From Ramlibacter aquaticus (GTDB lineage Bacteria; Pseudomonadota; Gammaproteobacteria; Burkholderiales; Burkholderiaceae_C), in NCBI RefSeq assembly GCF_015159745.1, contig NZ_JADDOJ010000021.1, forward strand, positions 1-49,766: a DNA stretch of 49,766 bases, written 5' to 3'. Of this stretch, positions 45,095 to 49,766 are shown piece by piece. The translations under genes and the position numbers were made by a program. Under the pieces are notes generated by a model that was not told the DNA's origin, did not search any database, and saw only the letters and a program-made list of their open reading frames with translations. Every line of letters begins with the position of its first letter. The first letter of the stretch is position 1.

Positions 45095-45856
45095 TCAGCT
45101 CTTGAGCTTGTACCCCGTCTTGAAGATCCAGCGCACCACCGCCAAGCAGGCGAGCAGAAAAAGCAGCGTCATCGCGAGGCTGACACCCACGCCCACGTCG
45201 GACGTCCCATAGAAACTCCAGCGGAAGCCGCTCACCAGGTACACCACCGGGTTGACCAAGGTCACCCGTTGCCAGAAGGGCGGCAGCATGTCGATGGAGT
45301 AGAAGCTGCCGCCAAGAAAGGTGAGCGGCGTGATCACGAGGGTGGGAATGAACTGCAGCTTTTCGAAACCTTCAGCCCACAGGCCGATGATGAAGCCCAG
45401 CAGACTGAAGGTCACGGCCGTCAGCAGCAAGAAGAGCAACATGAAGCCCGGGTGCATGATCTTGAGCGGCACGAACAGCGCCGCCGTGGCCAGAATGATC
45501 AGGCCCACCATCACCGACTTGGTGGCCGCCGCCCCGACGTAGCTGATGACGATCTCCAGCGGGGAGACGGGCGCCGACAACAACTCGTAGATGGTGCCGG
45601 CGAACCGCGGGAAATAAATGCCGAAGGAGGCATTGGAGATGCTTTGCGTCAGGAGTGACAGCATCACCAGGCCGGGCACGATGAAGGCGCCATAGCTCAC
45701 GCCCCCCACCTCGGGGATGCGCGAACCGATCGCCGAGCCGAAGACCACGAAGTACAGCGCCGTCGACACGACTGGCGAGACGATGCTCTGCAACAGCGTG
45801 CGGAACGTTCGGGCCATTTCGAACCTGTAGATGGCACGGATTGCGTGGAGGTTCAT
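45095..45856 (-). CDS. ABC-2 type transporter permease (YadH-like)
   Basis: A 253-residue integral membrane protein with six hydrophobic segments and the ABC-2 permease motif ATKSVMVGL plus [16 protein letters not shown], like E. coli YadH. With the adjacent ATPase it would form an exporter for drugs, lipids or polysaccharide; the substrate is unknown. Its ATG overlaps the stop of the ATPase gene (ATGA), showing translational coupling. Confidence 0.93.
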   Translation of the reverse strand: MNLHAIRAIYRFEMARTFRTLLQSIVSPVVSTALYFVVFGSAIGSRIPEVGGVSYGAFIVPGLVMLSLLTQSISNASFGIYFPRFAGTIYELLSAPVSPLEIVISYVGAAATKSVMVGLIILATAALFVPLKIMHPGFMLLFLLLTAVTFSLLGFIIGLWAEGFEKLQFIPTLVITPLTFLGGSFYSIDMLPPFWQRVTLVNPVVYLVSGFRWSFYGTSDVGVGVSLAMTLLFLLACLAVVRWIFKTGYKLKS

Positions 45857-46785
45857 GCGGTCTTTTCCGTCACCAGGTCGACGAAGATGTCCTCCAGCGA
45901 ACTCTGGCTCGTTTGCAGGTCCTTGAAAGCAATGCCAGCCCCCTCCACGTCCTGCAGCAGCTGCGCGATGCCGGAATGCTCGCCCCTTTCGTCATAGGTG
46001 TAGGTGAGCTGGGTACCGTCGACCGAAAGGGCCAGCGGATACGCTGCAAGCGCGACTGGCAGTTTCTCCAGAGGGCGAACCAGGTGCAGCGTCAACTGCT
46101 TGCGACCCAGCTTGCGCATCAATTCGGCCTTCTGCTCCACGAGGACGATGGCACCCTTGCTGATCACGCCGATCCGATCGGCCATCTCCTCGGCCTCGTC
46201 GATGTAGTGCGTGGTCAGCACGATCGTCACCCCGCTGTCGCGCAACCGGCGCACGAGCGCCCACATGTCCTGGCGCAGCGCGACATCGACACCTGCAGTC
46301 GGCTCATCCAGGAACAGGAGTTTCGGCTCGTGCGAGAGCGCCTTGGCGATCAGCACCCGGCGCTTCATGCCGCCGGAGAGCGTGCGCATCGGGCTGTCCT
46401 TCTTGTCCCAGAGCGAAAGGTCCCTCAGCACCTTCTCGATGTGGGCGGGCTTGGGCGACAGGCCAAAGAGGCCGCGACTCAAGCTCACGGTGTTCCACAC
46501 CGTTTCGAACGCCTCGACCGTCAGCTCCTGCGGCACCAGGCCGATGATGGAGCGCGTCGTGCGGTAGTCCGTGGAGATGTCATGCCCGTCAACCAGAACC
46601 CGGCCCGCGCTCGCATTGACGATTCCGCAGACGATGCTGATCAGGGTGGTCTTCCCCGCGCCGTTGGGGCCCAGCAAGGCGAAGATCTCGCCGCGGCGAA
46701 TCTGCAGGTCCACCGAGCGAAGCGCTTGGAAGCCCGAGGCGTAGGACTTGGACAGCCCGGAGATCGACAGAATGTTTTCGTTCAT
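45853..46785 (-). CDS. ABC transporter ATP-binding protein (YadG-like)
   Basis: A 310-residue ABC ATPase. Walker A is GPNGAGKTT, the signature LSGGMKRRV, Walker B LLFLDEP, and the switch His is in [12 protein letters not shown]; all are intact. The C-terminal 80 residues form a DrrA-like extra domain. It pairs with the downstream YadH-like permease. The start [15 protein letters not shown] was chosen over an upstream ATG because the family begins here. It is divergent from an AraC-type regulator that may control it. Confidence 0.94.
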   Translation of the reverse strand: MNENILSISGLSKSYASGFQALRSVDLQIRRGEIFALLGPNGAGKTTLISIVCGIVNASAGRVLVDGHDISTDYRTTRSIIGLVPQELTVEAFETVWNTVSLSRGLFGLSPKPAHIEKVLRDLSLWDKKDSPMRTLSGGMKRRVLIAKALSHEPKLLFLDEPTAGVDVALRQDMWALVRRLRDSGVTIVLTTHYIDEAEEMADRIGVISKGAIVLVEQKAELMRKLGRKQLTLHLVRPLEKLPVALAAYPLALSVDGTQLTYTYDERGEHSGIAQLLQDVEGAGIAFKDLQTSQSSLEDIFVDLVTEKTA

Positions 46786-47011
46786 CGGCGGGTGAACGAT
46801 ACCCGAAAGACCCACAGCGCGCGTGAGGGCCCTGGGGCTGTAGAGGCGCGCAAGCGTGCAAAAGAACAGACGCATATCGGGCGGGGCCGATTCGATCCTG
46901 ATGGTCCGACGTGGGCTTTCGGCTTGAGGTGTGCCTCTATCGGCAAACCTTGATCAGAACAGTGCAATTGCCGCTGGACCGGAAGGCTTTCCGGACAAAG
47001 GACGCTAGACC

Positions 47012-47848
47012 TTGACGACGAACCCTGCGCACACCCGGCACGGCAAACCGGCCGACGACACAGGCGCTGCAGCTGTCGCGCGGCATTGCACGAGGCTGGT
47101 CGTCCACAGCGTGGTGGCCGAACGACCCACCTTGCTTGTGCTGCGACGTGGACGCAAGCAAATCACACGGGGCGCCCATACCATCCAGCTCGAGGCCGGC
47201 CAGGCCGCGATGGTGCCGACGGCTCTCGCCTTCGATCTCGTCAGCACGCCGGTGGACGGTGAATTCATCGCCACGCTGTTGAGCCCGGCCCCGCACCTGA
47301 TCGCGGCCATTGCCGCGGAGTACGCCGACGTGCCTGCGCTCTGCGACGCCTGGGCGATCCGGGACCTCGAACCCGACCTCCTGGCTTCATTCGAGCGCGC
47401 GGTGACAGCCCACGCCGAGGCGGACCTGCTTCCCCCGAAAGTGGCGGAGAACCGCGTTCGCGATGTCCTGATCTGGCTCGCGCACAAAGGTCTCAGGTTC
47501 GGGCCGGACCGTCGCGCCGACCTGGCCCAGCGCGTTCGCACCTTGGTGGCCCAGGACCTGGAGCGGCCCTGGAAGGCCCAGGAGGTGGCCGCACGGGTGG
47601 CGATGAGTGAAGCGACCCTGCGCCGTCGACTGGCCGAGCAGGGCCTCTCCTTCCAGCAACTCCTCATCGATGTCCGGATGACCCGGGCGCTGGCCTTGTT
47701 GCAGGTGACGGACCTGCCGATCGGCCAGATCGCATTCAGCGTCGGCTACGACTCGGCCTCCCGCTTCGCAGCCAGGTTCAGGCAACGATTCTTGGTGCAG
47801 ATCCGCTCAGGATGCTTCTGGGCGCATGCCCTAGGCGCATCGGCCTGA
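47012..47848 (+). CDS. AraC-family regulator with probable frameshifted C-terminus
   Basis: A 278-residue protein of the GadX/YdeO-like AraC group. The N-terminal half is a cupin-like domain; the C-terminal half has two helix-turn-helix motifs (AQEVAARVAMSEATLRRRLAE; QIAFSVGYDSASRFAARFRQRF, given here in two parts). The TTG start has AAAGGA about 9 bases upstream. After RFRQRF the expected FG-x-x-P motif is absent, but it appears in another frame as GADPLRMLLG. It is divergent from the YadGH-like exporter and could regulate it. Confidence 0.85.
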   Translation: MTTNPAHTRHGKPADDTGAAAVARHCTRLVVHSVVAERPTLLVLRRGRKQITRGAHTIQLEAGQAAMVPTALAFDLVSTPVDGEFIATLLSPAPHLIAAIAAEYADVPALCDAWAIRDLEPDLLASFERAVTAHAEADLLPPKVAENRVRDVLIWLAHKGLRFGPDRRADLAQRVRTLVAQDLERPWKAQEVAARVAMSEATLRRRLAEQGLSFQQLLIDVRMTRALALLQVTDLPIGQIAFSVGYDSASRFAARFRQRFLVQIRSGCFWAHALGASA

Positions 47849-47893
47849 ACCCGGACTTCAAACTGAGGCCTCGAAGCCGAAGACTCAGGTGAC

Positions 47894-48064
47894 TTAGAGG
47901 TCTGGCACCAGGCGCTCGTACGCCTTCTTCACGACGCCCAAGCACTCGCACGAACGCGCTAGCAACCACGTACGCCAGCGCTGATCAAGTGTCTGCAACC
48001 CGATCGCCGGGTCGAGGTCGAAGTGCACGGCACCCGCTAGGGGTTTAGGGAACTGCCGCGGCAT
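47894..48064 (-). CDS. Possible small protein of unknown function
   Basis: A 56-residue frame, MPRQFPKPLAGAVHFDLDPA ... KKAYERLVPDL, overlapping the end of the kinase remnant by 20 bases. The balanced composition (a helix with Trp, Arg and Leu) looks protein-like, but no ribosome site and no family are recognised. It could also be the tail of a lost gene. Confidence 0.3.
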   Translation of the reverse strand: MPRQFPKPLAGAVHFDLDPAIGLQTLDQRWRTWLLARSCECLGVVKKAYERLVPDL

Positions 48065-48531
48065 GCCGCGGCAATGTGCCCTGGAATGTCGTCCCGTGCT
48101 CCAGCGTCGACCGGAGAGCCAATGCGCCCTTGTGCGAGCGCATGATTTCACGGCAGATGTACAGACCCAGGCCCAGGCCGTTGGGCGCACGCCGCTCGGC
48201 CTGGGCGTTCCCCCGTTTCCGCGGCTCGAAAATGCTGACACGCAGGTGCTCCGGGATCGGCTCACCCATGTTGTGCACCGTGAATGTGACGTGGTCAGCG
48301 CGACCGGCCAGCGTGAGGGTCACCGGACTCCCAGGCTTGCCGTACAGAACGGCGTTCTCCAGCAGGTTCGAGAGCAGTTGGCCCATGCGCCCTTCGTCCC
48401 ATTCGCCGTCGGTGCCCTGATCCGCCCCCTCGAGGACAAGCGTCGTGCCGGGGTGGCGTACACGTGTTTCCTCGATCACGTTCTGCGCCAATCTGCTCGG
48501 TGTTGGCTCTGAGGAAATTGGACAGTCGCAT
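48045..48531 (-). pseudogene. Sensor histidine kinase remnant with internal deletion
   Basis: The ATG at 48531 (AGGAA upstream) gives MRLSNFLRANTEQI, the typical first residues of betaproteobacterial kinases with an RsbRD-type N-terminal domain. After about 15 codons the sequence jumps, in a different frame, to the ATPase domain: LAQNVIEETRVRHPG, N-box LLSNLLENAVLYG, HNMGEPIP and GLGLGLYICREIM, ending in a normal stop. The sensor domain and the phospho-His helix are missing. The junction is near 48490. The simplest reading is a deletion that destroyed the gene. Confidence 0.75.
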
Positions 48532-48671
48532 CGTAGGGATTCCTGCAAAACCGAACGGAGGTCAATCTGCCATTAGACGCTGATTGCATCGCGCCAGACA
48601 GGGCGCCTTTCAAAGCGATGCCGAACAGGGTTGCTCATCCATGCCGGCGGAATCGAATTCGCCACGGCTGA

Positions 48672-48951
48672 ATGTCAGAAACTGCAGCGACTCTGGCATT
48701 GCCCGCATCAGGAGCAGTCCCGATGATGGTGCCAGCCACCACCTTGCAACTCCATCTCATGGCACCCTCCACAATCCGGGCCCTTTTCAAATTCCGGCTG
48801 GCTTTGTTGTTCCGCGCACCAAGCCCGGGCACGGTGCCATCGCAGTGCAGTGCGTGAGCTGCGTGCAATGTCGGACCTCGAGCTGTGCGACCTGGGCATC
48901 GGCCGCAGCCAGATCGCACATGCCGCGCATTCGCCTCCCGCGAGCAGCTGA
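48672..48951 (+). pseudogene. DUF1127 gene with frameshift
   Basis: The first part reads MSETAATLALPASGAVPMM ... RALFKFRLALLFR in one frame. In the next frame it continues as RSAVRELRAMSDLELCDLGI then GRSQIAHAA, the conserved DUF1127 (YjiS-like) C-terminal motif, and ends at 48949-48951. The two pieces together have the length and order of a small DUF1127 protein (about 90 residues). A one-base change near 48815-48850 would rejoin them. DUF1127 proteins are small RNA/regulatory-linked proteins in proteobacteria. Confidence 0.6.
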
Positions 48952-49048
48952 TCCCGCGTGGCGCTCGCAGGCCTGTTGCCCGATGGGCAGCGACGCCTCA
49001 ACCCCGCCCTTCAAGGTTCCCCCGCGGCATCGATTGCACCGTGTCTGG

Positions 49049-49126
49049 ATGGCAGAAACTGCAGCCACTCTGGCATTGCCCGCAGCCGGGACAGCGCCGA
49101 TGATGACGACTGTCATCGCCTTCTAA
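49049..49126 (+). pseudogene. Second DUF1127 N-terminal fragment
   Basis: MAETAATLALPAAGTAPMM followed by six residues and a stop. The first 57 bases match the start of the copy at 48672 at 49 positions, with most changes silent or conservative. The conserved DUF1127 C-terminal motif is absent. It is probably what remains of a tandem copy; the stop overlaps the promoter of the next gene. Confidence 0.5.
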
Positions 49127-49129
49127 CGT
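49124..49129 (+). promoter_or_regulatory. -10 element for leaderless DJ-1/PfpI gene
   Basis: TAACGT ends 6 bases before the ATG at 49136, the same spacing as several other genes in the window. No Shine-Dalgarno is present. Confidence 0.45.
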
Positions 49130-49135
49130 CATCGC

Positions 49136-49766
49136 ATGGACACCTCCATTCACATCGGCTTTCTGCTGTTCCCCCAGGTCACGCAGCTCGATCTGACCGG
49201 TCCTGCGCAGGTCCTAAGCCGGGTGCCTGGCGCCCGCGTCCACCTTCTGTGGAAGGACCGCCGCCCTGTCATGACCGATGTAGGGTTCGAGATCGTGCCG
49301 ACCACCACGTTCGAGGAATGCCCGCCTCTGACAGTGTTGTGCGTGCCTGGCGGGTTTGGCATCGACGCCCTGCTCAACGACGAGGCGACGCTCGCGTTCC
49401 TGCGCCAGCAGGGTGCGAGCGCCCGCTACGTCACCTCGGTCTGCACGGGTTCGCTGCTTCTCGGCGCTGCCGGCCTGCTGCAGGGCTACCGCTCCGCCTG
49501 TCACTGGATGTGGCGACACTATCTGCCACGGTTCGGCGCCGAGCCCGTGGCCGAACGGGTGGTGCGCGACCGCAACCGCCTTTCCGGGGGCGGCGTCACG
49601 GCAGGCATCGACTTCGGCCTGGTCCTTGCGGCAGAGCTCGCGGGCGAAGAAGTTGCCAGGCGGCTCCAGCTTGCGTTTGAATACGATCCCGCCCCGCCGT
49701 TTGACTGCGGCTCGCCGGAAAAGGCAGGCGCAGCGCGGGTGGCACAGCTCGTGGAAGTGCAAAAGG
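49136..49766 (+). CDS. DJ-1/PfpI family protein (3' partial), isonitrile-hydratase-like
   Basis: The frame is open from the ATG to the end of the window (about 210 residues). It begins IHIGFLLFPQVTQLDLTGPAQ, the usual start of the GATase1/PfpI-like domain, and the nucleophile Cys is in VTSVCTGSLLLGAAGLL. YRSACHWMWRH and SGGGVTAGIDFGL follow, as in bacterial isonitrile hydratase (InhA) and related proteins. No AraC-type DNA-binding domain is seen before the cut-off, but the 3' end is missing. The exact reaction is uncertain. Confidence 0.88.
   Translation, partial: MDTSIHIGFLLFPQVTQLDLTGPAQVLSRVPGARVHLLWKDRRPVMTDVGFEIVPTTTFEECPPLTVLCVPGGFGIDALLNDEATLAFLRQQGASARYVTSVCTGSLLLGAAGLLQGYRSACHWMWRHYLPRFGAEPVAERVVRDRNRLSGGGVTAGIDFGLVLAAELAGEEVARRLQLAFEYDPAPPFDCGSPEKAGAARVAQLVEVQK

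Noticed and set aside
48787..49116. A minus-strand 109-residue Cys-rich frame that looked like a zinc protein
   Set aside because: It lies antisense to the duplicated DUF1127 starts, and its repeat parts are explained by those copies; no CxxC pair spacing is consistent.

Overview
The window is very GC-rich, with densely packed genes and many short overlaps. Its gene content points to a Burkholderiales bacterium, most likely Comamonadaceae: a QueE with the CX14CX2C iron-sulfur motif, a DOPA 4,5-dioxygenase-like protein, a bifunctional PutA with a divergent Lrp regulator, and DUF427, DUF1810 and DUF1127 proteins. The genus cannot be fixed from the sequence alone. I see no tRNA, rRNA, CRISPR array, transposase or integrase.

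Positions 1-38.7 kb look like ordinary chromosome. In order they hold: the 3' part of purT; an orphan chemotaxis receptor with a sigma-28 promoter; a small protein coupled to an EamA transporter; a repeat-containing lipoprotein; an Lrp regulator divergent from a 1301-residue PutA; a second EamA transporter; an acyl-CoA synthetase-like enzyme; a degenerate orphan ABC ATPase overlapping a SEC-C (UPF0149-like) protein; a hybrid kinase; a TPR membrane protein; a GIY-YIG protein and hydrolases; two GSTs; an esterase; a nuclease-helicase fusion; a sedolisin lipoprotein; two more sensor kinases; a CDF metal transporter; the queC-queE-queD operon for 7-carboxy-7-deazaguanine; and a metallo-beta-lactamase-fold hydrolase.

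Positions 38.9-49.8 kb are more accessory. They hold a stand-alone LanC-like protein, an AraC regulator divergent from an aldo/keto reductase, an epoxide-hydrolase-like enzyme, a YadGH-type ABC exporter divergent from another AraC regulator, and the start of a DJ-1/PfpI protein. Three copies of a short REP-like palindrome lie in gaps here. From 44.6 to 49.1 kb several genes look damaged: a small gene with an in-frame amber codon, an AraC gene whose conserved tail is out of frame, a histidine kinase reduced to its start plus its ATPase domain, and two DUF1127 remnants in tandem.

Two patterns run across the whole window. Many genes have a -10-like hexamer (TANNNT, CACAAT or GACAAT) 6 to 9 bases before the start codon, which predicts leaderless or nearly leaderless mRNAs. 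There is also a large set of signalling and small-molecule enzymes without obvious local partners: four kinase or receptor proteins and five alpha/beta hydrolases. I found no complete new multi-gene system. The best leads are the leaderless promoters, the RecB-nuclease/XPD-helicase fusion, the orphan degenerate ABC ATPase, the LanC-like protein, the Cys-less QueD and the gene-decay zone.
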